Origin: an uncultured Eubacterium sp.
GTDB lineage: Bacteria > Bacillota > Clostridia > Lachnospirales > Lachnospiraceae
Reading direction: 5' to 3'
Assembly (NCBI GenBank): GCA_910577295.1
Contig: CAJTLS010000003.1
Location: 1-64,000, forward strand
Length of the DNA stretch: 64,000 nt
Positions 51,436-61,116 of this stretch are shown here, in pieces. The notes beneath the pieces were generated by a model. It did no database searches. It had not been told where the DNA came from and saw only the letters and a program-made list of their open reading frames with translations. Numbering within the stretch: the stretch's first letter is position 1; the number at the start of each line of letters is the position of its first letter. Position numbers and translations under genes: made by a program.

Positions 51436-51853
51436 AATAGGAAAAAACAAAATTGGACTTGCAGTCGACGGAATTGAAGAATTAATGGAGAGACTTGAAC
51501 AGGCAGGAGGAAAAGCGGAACAGGCAGCAGAAAAATGCCTGAAAGAGTCCGCGAAGATTATCGCTCCGAAACTGCATCAGGACATGAAAAAGCACCACCG
51601 CAGCGGCAAAACAGAAGCGGCTATTATTGATAATCCAGATGTGGAGTGGGAGGGAACGACCGCAAGCATTAAAATCGGATTTGATATCGATAACGGCGGA
51701 CTGGCGTCGGTATTTTTGATGTACGGCACGCCAAGAATGCAAAAAGACCAGAAATTGTATCGGGATATTTACGGTTCCGCTGTGAAAAAAGAAATTAAAG
51801 AGAAGCAAGAGGAAATAATGCAGAGGGAAATTGCCGAAGCAATGAGAGGGTGA
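51428..51853 (+). CDS. HK97 gp10-like tail completion protein
   Basis: 141 residues with LMERLEQAGGKAEQAAEKCL, APKLHQDMKKHHRSGKTEA and a C-terminal helical region, the pattern of HK97-gp10 proteins at the neck. GTG 51428 overlaps the preceding gene by 8 bases. Confidence 0.85.
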   Translation: MHKIGKNKIGLAVDGIEELMERLEQAGGKAEQAAEKCLKESAKIIAPKLHQDMKKHHRSGKTEAAIIDNPDVEWEGTTASIKIGFDIDNGGLASVFLMYGTPRMQKDQKLYRDIYGSAVKKEIKEKQEEIMQREIAEAMRG

Positions 51854-51857
51854 AACG

Positions 51858-52202
51858 ATGGAAGATTTGTTGATTGCTATACTGGCGACATTTGGGTTGC
51901 CGGTAATATTACAAGGCTCCATGAGTCCGGAGGAACAATATCCAGAATCGTTTTTTACTTATTGGGAAAACGAGGGGGATGATTTAGCACATTACGACAA
52001 CGAGACAACGGCAGAAAAATACAATTATGACGTAAATTTTTACTCATCAAATCCAGAGCTTGTCTACACAAAGTTGCGGGAGGCAAAAGAAAAATTAGAA
52101 AGTAACAATTTTTTAATAAGGGGAAACGGCCACAGTGTAATGTCAGATGAAAAAACACATACAGGAAGAGGCATGACCGTTTTATACAGAGAAAATAAGT
52201 AA
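51858..52202 (+). CDS. Tail terminator protein
   Basis: 114 residues, SPP1 gp17/lambda gpU-like size and position, with LLIAILATFGLPVILQGSMS and YNYDVNFYSSNPELVYTKLR. It caps the tail tube. Overall identification rests on gene order plus fold pattern. Confidence 0.75.
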   Translation: MEDLLIAILATFGLPVILQGSMSPEEQYPESFFTYWENEGDDLAHYDNETTAEKYNYDVNFYSSNPELVYTKLREAKEKLESNNFLIRGNGHSVMSDEKTHTGRGMTVLYRENK

Positions 52203-52218
52203 TAGGAGGAAATAGAAA

Positions 52219-52833
52219 ATGGAAGAAAATAAGATTGTAGAATACCGCGGTATTCGGGGATTGGTAGGTGCGATATTAAAACAGGACGATAGGGAAACAC
52301 TGACATACGGTGAAGTTTTTGAAATTGCCGGAGTCAGTGAATTGACAAAAAACAGCAGCGACAGCACGGACGTACATCACTATGACAACAAGGGAGCCGT
52401 AGGACTAAATGTACAAGGGGAAGATGAGGTTAATGTGAATGTTTCGGCGATACCGCTTAAAGTAATTGCGAAAATGACAGGGCAGACATATGACGAGAAA
52501 ACCGGCGCACTGGTAGAGGGGCCGTCAAATGTGCCGTATATGGCAATTGGTTATATAACAACAGATACAGACGGAACTGATATGTATGTATGGAGACTAA
52601 AAGGTATGTTTACGCGGCCGGGGTCAACACACAAAACAATTGATAAGGGTACCAGCGCAGACGGACAATCATTAAAATACACAGGGATAACAACAAACAA
52701 AAAATTTGTAAGCAATAAAAACCAAGGTGGCAATGCTACTGTAGTACCGGCACAAACATGCGGAAAAACAGAAATGGAATTTTTTGCCACCGTACAGACG
52801 CCGGATGATATTATAACGGCAGAAACAGAATAA
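52219..52833 (+). CDS. Major tail (tube) protein, phi13 type
   Basis: 204 residues: YRGIRGLVGAILKQDDRETL, VHHYDNKGAVGLNVQGEDEV, IAIGY-type GYITTDTDGTDMYVWRLKGM and ALT-like acidic end. It matches phi13-family major tail proteins that polymerise into the tail tube. AGGAGG precedes ATG 52219. Confidence 0.88.
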   Translation: MEENKIVEYRGIRGLVGAILKQDDRETLTYGEVFEIAGVSELTKNSSDSTDVHHYDNKGAVGLNVQGEDEVNVNVSAIPLKVIAKMTGQTYDEKTGALVEGPSNVPYMAIGYITTDTDGTDMYVWRLKGMFTRPGSTHKTIDKGTSADGQSLKYTGITTNKKFVSNKNQGGNATVVPAQTCGKTEMEFFATVQTPDDIITAETE

Positions 52834-52848
52834 ATAAGGAGGAGCAGC

Positions 52849-53193
52849 ATGTCTTTAAAGCTAAATATATGGAAAAACAAATCAGAAATTGAAAAAACTC
52901 TGGAGACAGACGAAGACGATATCCTCTGGGGAACGGTGGAAGACATCATAGAAAAAATTGATTTGGAGACGTTTTTTGATGTGGGCGACGGGAATATCAT
53001 TTTTGAGTTAGGTAAAAAAATAACAAAGGCGCTGGGATGCGTAAAGCCGTTGTTATTGGATATATTCCCGGAGTTGACGGAAGAAGAACTGCGGAGGTGT
53101 AAAGCCAAAGAAATTAGGGATGTAGTTATAAAAATCGTCAAGTATTCGTGCGGAAATTTTGTTGAAATGGGAGACGAAAACGAGGGAAACTGA
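52849..53193 (+). CDS. Tail assembly chaperone, short form (gpG-like)
   Basis: 114 residues, acidic and helical (DILWGTVEDIIEKIDLETFF, GNIIFELGKKITKALGCVKP), located between tail tube and tape measure as lambda gpG is. It ends GAG GGA AAC TGA, and the last bases form a classical slippery heptamer. AGGAGG precedes ATG 52849. Confidence 0.88.
   Translation: MSLKLNIWKNKSEIEKTLETDEDDILWGTVEDIIEKIDLETFFDVGDGNIIFELGKKITKALGCVKPLLLDIFPELTEEELRRCKAKEIRDVVIKIVKYSCGNFVEMGDENEGN
53184..53190 (+). promoter_or_regulatory. -1 ribosomal frameshift site G GGA AAC
   Basis: GGGAAAC is in the correct zero-frame phase (G GGA AAC) and lies right before the TGA stop of the chaperone gene. A slip back by one base continues into the open frame ending at 53414. 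Confidence 0.88.
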
Positions 53194-53414
53194 CGTGGTG
53201 CAGCGACGATATGACGGCGTATGAGACATTATTTGCTTTAGACATCGAATTGTGTGACAGATTCCGCAATTTAGACCCGATAAAGATACGAAAATATCCA
53301 TCGGGGGAAGTATTCCGTTTAATTCGCCGGCTGCACAATCATAGTAAATTTTATGATGCCGACGGCAACAAAAAGACAAACGTATATCGTAGACAAGCTA
53401 CAAGCTGGTTTTAG
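53190..53414 (+). CDS. Tail assembly chaperone extension (gpGT-like), reached by -1 frameshift
   Basis: The -1 frame reads LTWCSDDMTAYETLFALDIE and so on for 74 residues, giving a 188-residue fusion with the gene at 52849. The content matches C-terminal halves of GT-type tail chaperones, which bind tape measure protein. An ATG at 53211 exists but has no ribosome binding site, so the frameshift is the likely entry. Confidence 0.82.
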   Translation: MTWCSDDMTAYETLFALDIELCDRFRNLDPIKIRKYPSGEVFRLIRRLHNHSKFYDADGNKKTNVYRRQATSWF

Positions 53415-53425
53415 TTTGTACATTT

Positions 53426-53466
53426 CCCCAGCGGGCCGGTTGCGGCGTTTTCCGCTGGGGATTTTT
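53426..53466 (+). terminator. Stem-loop inside the tail operon, before the tape measure gene
   Basis: CCCCAGCGG (53426-53434) and CCGCTGGGG (53452-53460) form a perfect 9-bp GC-rich stem followed by ATTTTT. It would be a partial terminator or mRNA stabiliser in the middle of the tail operon. Confidence 0.7.
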
Positions 53467-53482
53467 AAGGATGGTGGCATAA

Positions 53483-56400
53483 ATGGCAAGAGGGAACGAA
53501 TCAACAACAAGATTTAGGGTAGATATATCAGAGCTAAAAGCCGGAATGCAGGAGGCAAAAAGACAAATCCGGATGGCAAATGCGGAATTTAAGGCGGCAA
53601 CGGCCGGAATGGATAAATGGGGCGACAGTGCAGATGGAATAAGCGCTAAAATAAAGCAATTAACGGCAATACTGGACGCAGAAAAGGAAAAACTGGAAAA
53701 TCTGAAAAAACAATACGAACTTGTGGCACAGGAGCAGGGGGAAAACTCCAGAGGGGCGCAGGAACTACTCATTCAGATAAATAACCAGACGGCCGCAATA
53801 AAAAGAACAGAAGCAGGCATAGAAAAGTACAACCAAAAGCTAGAAGAAGTAAAAGGAAGTACGCAGGAATTAGAGTCTGCCTATGGGAAATTGCGGCAGG
53901 AAATTGAAAAACAGGAAAAGGATGTAGAGGGATTAAAAAGAGAATATTCTTCTGCCGTTCTTCAGTTTGGAAAAAATTCTGACGAAGCGAAGAAACTGGC
54001 AAAACAAATCGAAGATTTATCGGGAGAGTTAAGCGAAAACAGACAAAAAATTGCCGAAGTGGACAGGGAAGCGGACGAACTGGACAAATCCCTGAACAAC
54101 GTGGAGGACTCTGCCAGAAAAACAGAATCCGGATTTACGATAATGAAAGGCGCCATTGCAAATCTGATTTCGGATGGACTGAAAGCATTAGCAAAAGAAG
54201 TAAAAGATACGCTGCAAGAAATGTCCGGAGAGCTGGAGAGCGCACATAACTCCTTTCAGGCGAAAACCGGAGCAAGCAAAGAAGAAATGAAGCAATTTGG
54301 CGCCGTGATTGACGAAGTATATAAAAGCGGGATGGGAGAGTCATTAGAGGATGTATCGGATGTAATGGCGGAAATCAAGCAGCAAATGAAAGAAACAGAC
54401 CCGAATAAATTGAAAGAACTGTCTGTAAATGCGATAACGCTGCGGGATACCTTTGATATGGACGTAAAAGAATCCATAAGGGCTGTAAATATGCTTACGG
54501 AACAATTTGGGATAAGCGCAGAAGAGGCGTTTAATCTGGTTGTGCAGGGCGCACAGAACGGATTAGATAAAAACGGAGATTTACTTGATACAATCAACGA
54601 ATATTCCGTGCATTACAAGCAGATGGGATATAGCGCGGAAGATTTTTTTAATTCTTTAAGTAACGGAACGGAAAGCGGCACTTTTTCGGTGGATAAGCTG
54701 GGAGATTCCGTGAAAGAATTTGGCGTCAGAAGTAAGGATACATCAAAGACAACAAAAGAAGCGTTTGAGCTTTTGGGATATGGTGCCTCCGCATCAAAAG
54801 AAGAAATAGGTAAAACAAAAGATGAGATTGCCAAACTGGAGAAAAATCTGAAATATGCACAACTGGAGCAAAAAAACTTCAACTCAAAAACAAAAGAACT
54901 CACCCGCATGAAAAACGCGGATAAAATAAAAGAATATTCGAAAAAATTAGAGGAAGCCAAGGGCAAATTGAAAGGAATGAGCGGCGAGTCAAAAAAAGGC
55001 TCGGAATCAATAGAAGAGCTGCAGAAAAAATTTGCCGCTGGAGGAGATACGGCAAAGGAAGCAACAAAAGAAGTACTAGATAAGCTATTTAACATGAAAG
55101 ATGCTGTCAAACAAAATCAGATAGGCGTTGGTTTGTTTGGTACGATGTGGGAGGACTTGGGAAAAGAGGGCGTAAAAGCCTTGATGGAAACCAACGGAGA
55201 ATTAAAGAAAAGCAGTAAGGCAATGGAGGAAATAAAGAAGATTAAGTATGATGATGTAAACAGTCAGTATAAGCAGCTTGGCCGGACATTGCAGCTGGAG
55301 TTGCTTGCTCCGCTGGCAGAAAAAGCATTGCCATACATAAAAGGCTTTTGTGAATATGCGATTGAACACATAGACGGGATTACAAAGGGGATAAAGGCAG
55401 TAGGCGGAGCGATAGCGGTAGGATTTGCCGTAAGTAAAATAATTGCTTTTGTTAAGTCAATCCGCATGGTTATAACGCTAATGCGTACTTTAACGGCGGC
55501 AACGGCAGGGGCGACGGCAGCACAAAAGCTATTAAATCTTGTACAAATGATGAATCCTGCTGCGTTGCTGGTGGCGGGGTTTGCGGCGCTAACCGCAGCC
55601 GTTATATATTTTAAAAAAAATACAGAGCAGACGGCAACGGCAACGGATAAAATGATTGATAAACACAACCAAACAAGAGAAGCCGTAGAAAAATTAGAAA
55701 AAGCGTATCAGGACGTGGAAAAGACAAGGGATGAGTCGGTATCGGATACACAAAGCCAATTTGCCTACTACGAAAAATTAAAAAGCGAATTAGATACTCT
55801 GGTGGATAAAAACGGGAAAATCAAGAAAAGCGAACAATCCCGCGCCAAATTTATCATGAATACCCTGAATGAGGCGTTGGGAACCGAATTGAAGCTCACA
55901 AAAAAAGGCACGACAAATTATTTGGACCAGAAAAAGGCGCTTGAAAAACTGATAGAGACGCAAAAAGCAAAAATTATACTGGATGCCAATACACAGGCAT
56001 ACACGGAGGCGATTAACAACCAAAAAGAAGCGTTTGACAATTTAGGAAAATCACAGGAAGACTTGCAGGAGACAACGCAAAAATTAGGACAGGCAGAAAA
56101 GAAGCTGGCGGAATTAAAAGACCCCACCACATTACGAAAATGGCTGGAAGAAACGGATTATGCGTCAGCTACCTATACAAAATACCAAAACGCCCTGACG
56201 GACGCAGAAGAGGAGGTCATGACGCTCGATGCGGAACTAAAAAAGAACAAAAAAACAGTAGAGAAAACCGAAGAGCAGTGGACGAAATATAACAGCACGA
56301 TACAAAACTACGAGGGGTTATCGTCTGCCATCATATCCGGAGACGCAAAAAAGATACAGTCGGCGCTTAATAATATGGTAAATCATTTTATAACGGCAAA

Positions 56401-58231
56401 AACAGGCACCAAAAAGCAACTGGAAAAACAGGTGCAGGCCATGAAAACCAACTATGAAAATATGAAAAAGGCGGTGGAAAAAGGAGCGCCAGGGGTATCC
56501 GAAGAAATGGTTGAGTCTGCCAAAAAAATGGTAGAAAATGCAGAAAAAGAACTGGATAAATTGGAAAAGGGAGCGAAAGGAAGCGGTGAAAAAGCCGGCC
56601 GCGCACACGCCGAGGGATTTAAGGCCAATAAGGGAGCGGCGAAAAAGGCGGCCGGAGAAGTAGCAAAGGAGGGTGAAAAGGGGCTAAAAAGAGCGGACAC
56701 AAAAAAGATAGGACAAAAAAAGAGCAAAGAATACAAAGAGGGGATTGAATCCGGAAAGAATGCGGCAGGAAAAAGCGCAGAAGAGATAGGTAAGATAATC
56801 AAATCCAGACTAAAAAAAGTAAAATCCGTCGAGGAGGGAGAGAATTTTGTACAAGGATTTATCAATGGTATCAAGAGCAACAAGAAGAATAGTGTATTGT
56901 TGTCGGCCGTAACCAAAATAGGAAAAGAAGCACTGGCAGCATTGAGAAAAACGTTGGATGAGCATTCGCCATCTAAAGAAACGGAAAAGTCAGGCGCCTA
57001 TTTTACGGGTGGTTTTGCAATAGGGATAATATCAAAGATAAAGCAAGCAATGGAGGCTGTCAACGAATTAGGAGAAAAATCACTGATTACCCTGAAAAAA
57101 GCGGTGAAAACAGGAGAATTTGAAAAAGCGGGGGAAAAGGTAACAAAAGATTTTGAGGCGGGTATCAAAAAGCGGATTAGCAGCGTAGAAAAAGCAATGG
57201 AAGCCGTTATTGATGAAGCAAACAAAAAAGCAAAATCCAAAATAAAAAGCGAAAAAGTGCGGAAACAATATGCGGAACTTGGAAAAGCAATGATGGATTC
57301 GTTTTCTTCCTCTTTTGAAAAGCAGGCAGATAAAGCAATCAGCAAAGTCGAGAAGAAAATGAGCCAGTTGACGTCAACGTATCAGTCAAAATATGACGAT
57401 ATCAAGAGTTTGCAGGAAGATTTAGAAAGCAGGTTGTCCGCCGGCGAATTATTTACGGAAAATGAGGACGGAACGATTGTACTTACAAATTTTGCCAAAG
57501 AAACGCAGGATATCCAAAAATTTGGTGCCAATCTGGAGAAATTGAAAGCGAAGATATCGCCGGAATTGTTAAAGCAGATTGCGGGAATGGAGACAGAAAA
57601 CGGATTAAAACTATCGAACCGGCTTTTAGCGCTAAGCGGCACGGAACTCAATGCTTACAACACAGCCTATACCCAAAAACTGAAAGCATCGCAGGAAGTC
57701 GCCAAGAAGTTTTACGCCAAACAATTAGAAACCTTAAAAAATCAATACACAAAAAAGGTGGAAAGTGAGATAAAGAAACTGAATAAGTCGTTATCCAAAT
57801 TAGGTGAGAATGCAGCAGAGGGATTTTTAAAGGGATTTGCAAGCAAAGATAAAGAAATGTCAAAAGAAGTAAAGAAGTTTGCTAACAGTCTGGTAAAGAA
57901 AATGAAAAAGGAACTGGGGATAAACTCCCCATCAACGGTAATGCGGGAAATGGTGGGGAAATACATCCCTTTTGGTGTGGCAGAGGGAATAAGAAAGTAT
58001 GCAAATGCCGCCAATGTTGCCATGTCAGATTTAAAAAGAGGCATCGCGGCGCCTATTTCCGGCATTGAATTGGGGATAAAGTCTTCTTGGCCATCAGGAA
58101 GCAGCACGGCGGGAACTACAAAAAATGTACATTATACCATTAATCAAACGAATAATTCGCCAAAAGCGTTAAGCCGGTGGGATATATACCGGCAGACGCA
58201 GGGGATTATGAGGGGGGTGTCGAATGTATAA
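53483..58231 (+). CDS. Tape measure protein
   Basis: A 1582-residue protein that sets tail length. Coiled coils dominate (about 30-250 and 1000-1450); two to three hydrophobic segments lie near 630-720 (GAIAVGFAVSKIIAFVKSIR and AALLVAGFAALTAAVIYF), and a repeated Ser/Lys-rich region follows. The C terminus contains LGINSPSTVMREMVGKYIPF and SPSKETEKSGAYF motifs common to Firmicute tape measures. At about 0.15 nm per residue, the tail should be near 240 nm. The next gene overlaps its last 8 bases. Confidence 0.95.
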   Translation: MARGNESTTRFRVDISELKAGMQEAKRQIRMANAEFKAATAGMDKWGDSADGISAKIKQLTAILDAEKEKLENLKKQYELVAQEQGENSRGAQELLIQINNQTAAIKRTEAGIEKYNQKLEEVKGSTQELESAYGKLRQEIEKQEKDVEGLKREYSSAVLQFGKNSDEAKKLAKQIEDLSGELSENRQKIAEVDREADELDKSLNNVEDSARKTESGFTIMKGAIANLISDGLKALAKEVKDTLQEMSGELESAHNSFQAKTGASKEEMKQFGAVIDEVYKSGMGESLEDVSDVMAEIKQQMKETDPNKLKELSVNAITLRDTFDMDVKESIRAVNMLTEQFGISAEEAFNLVVQGAQNGLDKNGDLLDTINEYSVHYKQMGYSAEDFFNSLSNGTESGTFSVDKLGDSVKEFGVRSKDTSKTTKEAFELLGYGASASKEEIGKTKDEIAKLEKNLKYAQLEQKNFNSKTKELTRMKNADKIKEYSKKLEEAKGKLKGMSGESKKGSESIEELQKKFAAGGDTAKEATKEVLDKLFNMKDAVKQNQIGVGLFGTMWEDLGKEGVKALMETNGELKKSSKAMEEIKKIKYDDVNSQYKQLGRTLQLELLAPLAEKALPYIKGFCEYAIEHIDGITKGIKAVGGAIAVGFAVSKIIAFVKSIRMVITLMRTLTAATAGATAAQKLLNLVQMMNPAALLVAGFAALTAAVIYFKKNTEQTATATDKMIDKHNQTREAVEKLEKAYQDVEKTRDESVSDTQSQFAYYEKLKSELDTLVDKNGKIKKSEQSRAKFIMNTLNEALGTELKLTKKGTTNYLDQKKALEKLIETQKAKIILDANTQAYTEAINNQKEAFDNLGKSQEDLQETTQKLGQAEKKLAELKDPTTLRKWLEETDYASATYTKYQNALTDAEEEVMTLDAELKKNKKTVEKTEEQWTKYNSTIQNYEGLSSAIISGDAKKIQSALNNMVNHFITAKTGTKKQLEKQVQAMKTNYENMKKAVEKGAPGVSEEMVESAKKMVENAEKELDKLEKGAKGSGEKAGRAHAEGFKANKGAAKKAAGEVAKEGEKGLKRADTKKIGQKKSKEYKEGIESGKNAAGKSAEEIGKIIKSRLKKVKSVEEGENFVQGFINGIKSNKKNSVLLSAVTKIGKEALAALRKTLDEHSPSKETEKSGAYFTGGFAIGIISKIKQAMEAVNELGEKSLITLKKAVKTGEFEKAGEKVTKDFEAGIKKRISSVEKAMEAVIDEANKKAKSKIKSEKVRKQYAELGKAMMDSFSSSFEKQADKAISKVEKKMSQLTSTYQSKYDDIKSLQEDLESRLSAGELFTENEDGTIVLTNFAKETQDIQKFGANLEKLKAKISPELLKQIAGMETENGLKLSNRLLALSGTELNAYNTAYTQKLKASQEVAKKFYAKQLETLKNQYTKKVESEIKKLNKSLSKLGENAAEGFLKGFASKDKEMSKEVKKFANSLVKKMKKELGINSPSTVMREMVGKYIPFGVAEGIRKYANAANVAMSDLKRGIAAPISGIELGIKSSWPSGSSTAGTTKNVHYTINQTNNSPKALSRWDIYRQTQGIMRGVSNV

Positions 58232-59063
58232 ACTCACAGTACAAAACGAAATAGGGGAAACGATGGAATTGACGCATAATCCCCGATACAGTGTCACCAG
58301 TATTAGCGGACTTACGCCGGTGCCGGCACAAATCAGTACATCGACAATGGGAATATCGGACGGAGAATACTACAACTCGGCCAAACTGACGAAACGGAAT
58401 ATTGTAATACAAATATATCCGGCTCATCCAATAGACGAAAACAGAGTAAATTTGTACCGGTACTTTAAGAGTAAATATCGAATCAGACTGTATTTTAAAA
58501 ACGAAGTCAGGAGCGTATATATCGATGGTTATGTGGAGACGTGCGAGGGGGATTTATTTGCCAAAACGCAGATGATACAAGTATCAATCATTTGTCCGAA
58601 TCCGTATTTTATCGGCGTTGATAACTCGGCCGGCATAAAACTACAAAATCAAATCTCGTTATTCGAGTTTCCGTTCTCTATACCATCGGGCGGGGTATCA
58701 TTATCAGAATTTGTAAAAGAGGATGCCGTATTTGTTAATAATGGAGATGAGCCATCCGGCATGACGTTTGTATTTACGTTTACTGGTAATGTATCCGGGA
58801 TAAAAATACAAGATAAGTACACCGGCAATGTATTTTGTGTAAATTACAAGTTTTGCTCGTATGACATATTAAAAATATGCACGGTAAAGGGTGCAAAAGA
58901 AATCAAATTAAAAAGAAAGGGGGAAGAGATTAATTTAATTAATTATATAATAAGAGATAGCCAATGGCTGCAAACGAATATCGGCGAAAATTGGTTTGTT
59001 TTATCTGGAGAGCGAAACTATACACTAGAAGTGACATGGAGAGAACTGTATCAGGGGGTGTAA
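58224..59063 (+). CDS. Distal tail protein (Dit)
   Basis: 279 residues. N-terminal MYKLTVQNEIGETMELTHNP and the region YFKSKYRIRLYFKNEVRSVY followed by VSIICPNPYFIGVD match Dit-like hub proteins (SPP1 gp19.1 family). It starts the tail tip and links the tube to fibres. Overlaps the tape measure stop. Confidence 0.85.
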   Translation: MYKLTVQNEIGETMELTHNPRYSVTSISGLTPVPAQISTSTMGISDGEYYNSAKLTKRNIVIQIYPAHPIDENRVNLYRYFKSKYRIRLYFKNEVRSVYIDGYVETCEGDLFAKTQMIQVSIICPNPYFIGVDNSAGIKLQNQISLFEFPFSIPSGGVSLSEFVKEDAVFVNNGDEPSGMTFVFTFTGNVSGIKIQDKYTGNVFCVNYKFCSYDILKICTVKGAKEIKLKRKGEEINLINYIIRDSQWLQTNIGENWFVLSGERNYTLEVTWRELYQGV

Positions 59064-59064
59064 A

Positions 59065-60123
59065 ATGAATGAAATGGAGTTGTATCTACTGAATGATAAA
59101 CTGGAAAAAATTGACGTTTTGGATTGCAAATCGATGATATGGAATAAAAAATATTGTGACAAGGGCGACTGCGAGGCGGTGATACTGCCATCGGAAAAAA
59201 TTTTGACAGAAATCAAGGATGGCTGCTTCCTGCTGAAAGAAGATACGTCGGAAGTAATGGTAATCGAGAACATACAATTGCAGACAAACGAAGAAACCGG
59301 AGATACATTGATTATATCCGGCAGCAGTGCGGAGCAGCTGCTTGACCGCCGTATTGTTTGGGGGCAGGTGTTATTAGATGATGATGTCTGCGCGGCAGCA
59401 GAACAAATCGTAAAGGATAATTTAGTAGCACCGGCAGACAAAAAAAGAATAATCGATATTGTACGGATAGGAAAAAATGCATTATGCGGCACCAATATAC
59501 AAAAACAGATAACCGGCGAAAGTTTGCTACAGTCAGTTATCGGGATATTAAATCCGTATCAATTGGGTTTTGAATTGAAATATGAGACAGCGGATAATGC
59601 AGGAACACTTATCTTCACAATAGGAAGCGGTACCGACAGGTCATGGGGAAATAAAGAGGGAAATCCGGACATTGTTTTTACGGAGAAGAATGATAATTTA
59701 TTAAAATCCGATTATGCGTTAAAGTATACGGATTATAAAAATGTGTGTCTGGTGGCCGGAGAGGGGGAGGGCGACACAAGAAAGCAAAAAGAGACAGGAG
59801 ACAGCAGAGGGATTTACCGCAGGGAGGTATATTTAGACAGCGGGAGCCTGTCAACCAATGATGGCGCCGTTGGTCCGGAGGATTATGATAAATTAATGGC
59901 GGAGGCGGGAAAAGAACATCTTGCCGGCCTGAAGATTACAAAGGAATTTTCGGGGGAGATAATCCAACAATTTGGGTACCAATGCGGCATTGATTTTAAT
60001 ATAGGCGATATAGTGACTATATTAAATAAATACGGTATACATGAAAATGTACGGATAACCGGAAAAGTAGAAAATTTTGATGAAAATGGACATAACACAA
60101 TTCTAAATTTTGAAAATATTTAA
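59065..60123 (+). CDS. Tail-associated Tal/Gp37-like protein
   Basis: 352 residues: MNEMELYLLNDKLEKIDVLD, IVENIQ-type IENIQLQTNEETGDTLIISG, LLDRRIVW, and C-terminal FNIGDIVTILNKYGIHENVR. This is the siphovirus ReqiPepy6 Gp37-like / prophage tail endopeptidase-like hub family, which forms the tail tip cap. No lysin domain is seen. Confidence 0.85.
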   Translation: MNEMELYLLNDKLEKIDVLDCKSMIWNKKYCDKGDCEAVILPSEKILTEIKDGCFLLKEDTSEVMVIENIQLQTNEETGDTLIISGSSAEQLLDRRIVWGQVLLDDDVCAAAEQIVKDNLVAPADKKRIIDIVRIGKNALCGTNIQKQITGESLLQSVIGILNPYQLGFELKYETADNAGTLIFTIGSGTDRSWGNKEGNPDIVFTEKNDNLLKSDYALKYTDYKNVCLVAGEGEGDTRKQKETGDSRGIYRREVYLDSGSLSTNDGAVGPEDYDKLMAEAGKEHLAGLKITKEFSGEIIQQFGYQCGIDFNIGDIVTILNKYGIHENVRITGKVENFDENGHNTILNFENI

Positions 60124-60138
60124 AAAGGAGGTTTTTGT

Positions 60139-61077
60139 ATGGCAATAAAAAGCGGTTTTTTTGATTCGGTTGATGGCGACCGTGTTTATAATGCGGACGA
60201 TTTTTCGTCCATTTATGAGGGCATACTAAAAAATGGAGTAATTCAGGGGTTGGGCGCAGAGTTAAGGGTAACGAGTATTTACGACTATAAAGTCTTTGTC
60301 GATAACGGAAAATGTGTGGTAGAAAACAGATGGTTAAAAAATGAGGGAAGCAATTGCATCCTGACGGTGGAGCCGGCGCACGAAAACTTAAATAGGATTG
60401 ATATTGTAGTGTGTGGAGTTTTTGAAAGCGAAAGAAAGGCCGATATACGGATTATAAAAGGGGCGCCGGCAGCTAATCCGGAAGTACCGGAAGTTGACTT
60501 CCCTCATGTAAAACTAGCTCGAATTAATATTGGGGGAGGAGCTACATGTATAACAAATGATATGATAGAGGATATACGGGAATACGCAGAACTATGTATG
60601 GAAAATGAAGCGATAGAATGGCAAAGCGATAAAATATATTTTGTAAGCGATTACCACAATTCAAGGGAAAAAATGCAATTGCTTCCGGCAAAAAAAGGAA
60701 TTATAATAAAAGACAGAAACAGTAACGGGGTACATAATTTGCAAATAAGCATATCCGCCGAATTAAAAATGGAAGATAGTACTTATTATAGCAGGCCGAT
60801 GATATATGCGGAAATACCGGAGCAGTTACAGCAACTTGATTTTTCGTCGCTTGTGTATGACGGCTCTATATTAGGCAGTGATGGTATATTGTATAGCTGG
60901 CAGGCAAATAAAAGTATAGGGGAGCGTATTATCATTACTAGCGACGATGGGAAAAAAATAATTAGAATATGTCCGGTACTGGATTTTGTATCGGAGCTAC
61001 CGGTTTTAGCGCCGCGCACAATTAGCATTAATTTATCGGTATTGGCCGCAAAACAGTGGATTAAAAGGGAATATTAA
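60139..61077 (+). CDS. Tail tip/upper baseplate structural protein
   Basis: 312 residues. The N terminus (MAIKSGFFDSVDGDRVYNAD, then DFSSIYEGILKNGVIQGLGA) is a conserved start of Lachnospiraceae and clostridial phage baseplate proteins; the rest is beta-rich with no enzymatic motif. It is the last prophage gene, stopping 38 bases before the crossover, with AAGGAGG before ATG 60139. No convincing terminator follows. Confidence 0.78.
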   Translation: MAIKSGFFDSVDGDRVYNADDFSSIYEGILKNGVIQGLGAELRVTSIYDYKVFVDNGKCVVENRWLKNEGSNCILTVEPAHENLNRIDIVVCGVFESERKADIRIIKGAPAANPEVPEVDFPHVKLARINIGGGATCITNDMIEDIREYAELCMENEAIEWQSDKIYFVSDYHNSREKMQLLPAKKGIIIKDRNSNGVHNLQISISAELKMEDSTYYSRPMIYAEIPEQLQQLDFSSLVYDGSILGSDGILYSWQANKSIGERIIITSDDGKKIIRICPVLDFVSELPVLAPRTISINLSVLAAKQWIKREY

Positions 61078-61084
61078 ACTATAA

Positions 61085-61116
61085 AAAAGTTATTGCAACT
61101 TTTAGCATTTCAGACC
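61085..61116. other. Attachment site attR
   Basis: Phage arm AAAAGTTATTGCAACTTTT (61085-61103), a 12-base gap, then the CC at 61115-61116 and CCAAATTGT at 61118-61126. The arm is the exact reverse complement of that at attL. The centre of symmetry between the two arms in the rejoined attP falls between the two Cs. Confidence 0.85.

Larger units (their letters stand above)
25115..61116. mobile_element. HK97-type siphovirus prophage inserted in cotJC
   Basis: The element is bounded by the two halves of cotJC and holds integrase, repressors, replication, packaging, head, tail and lysis genes, so it looks functional. Lysogeny genes (integrase, nuclease, CI-like repressor) read left; early and late genes read right. 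Length is 36,000 bp between the matching CC dinucleotides at 25115-25116 and 61115-61116. Coding sequence is more A-rich than the flanking host genes. No transposon or obvious inactivating mutation was seen in structural genes. Confidence 0.95.

Noticed and set aside
53211..53414. Independent 67-residue gene after the tail chaperone
   Set aside because: There is no ribosome binding site, and the frame is reached naturally through the GGGAAAC -1 slip.
56452..56916. Minus-strand ORFs within the tape measure gene
   Set aside because: They are antisense shadows of Lys/Glu/Ala-rich coiled-coil sequence without start signals.
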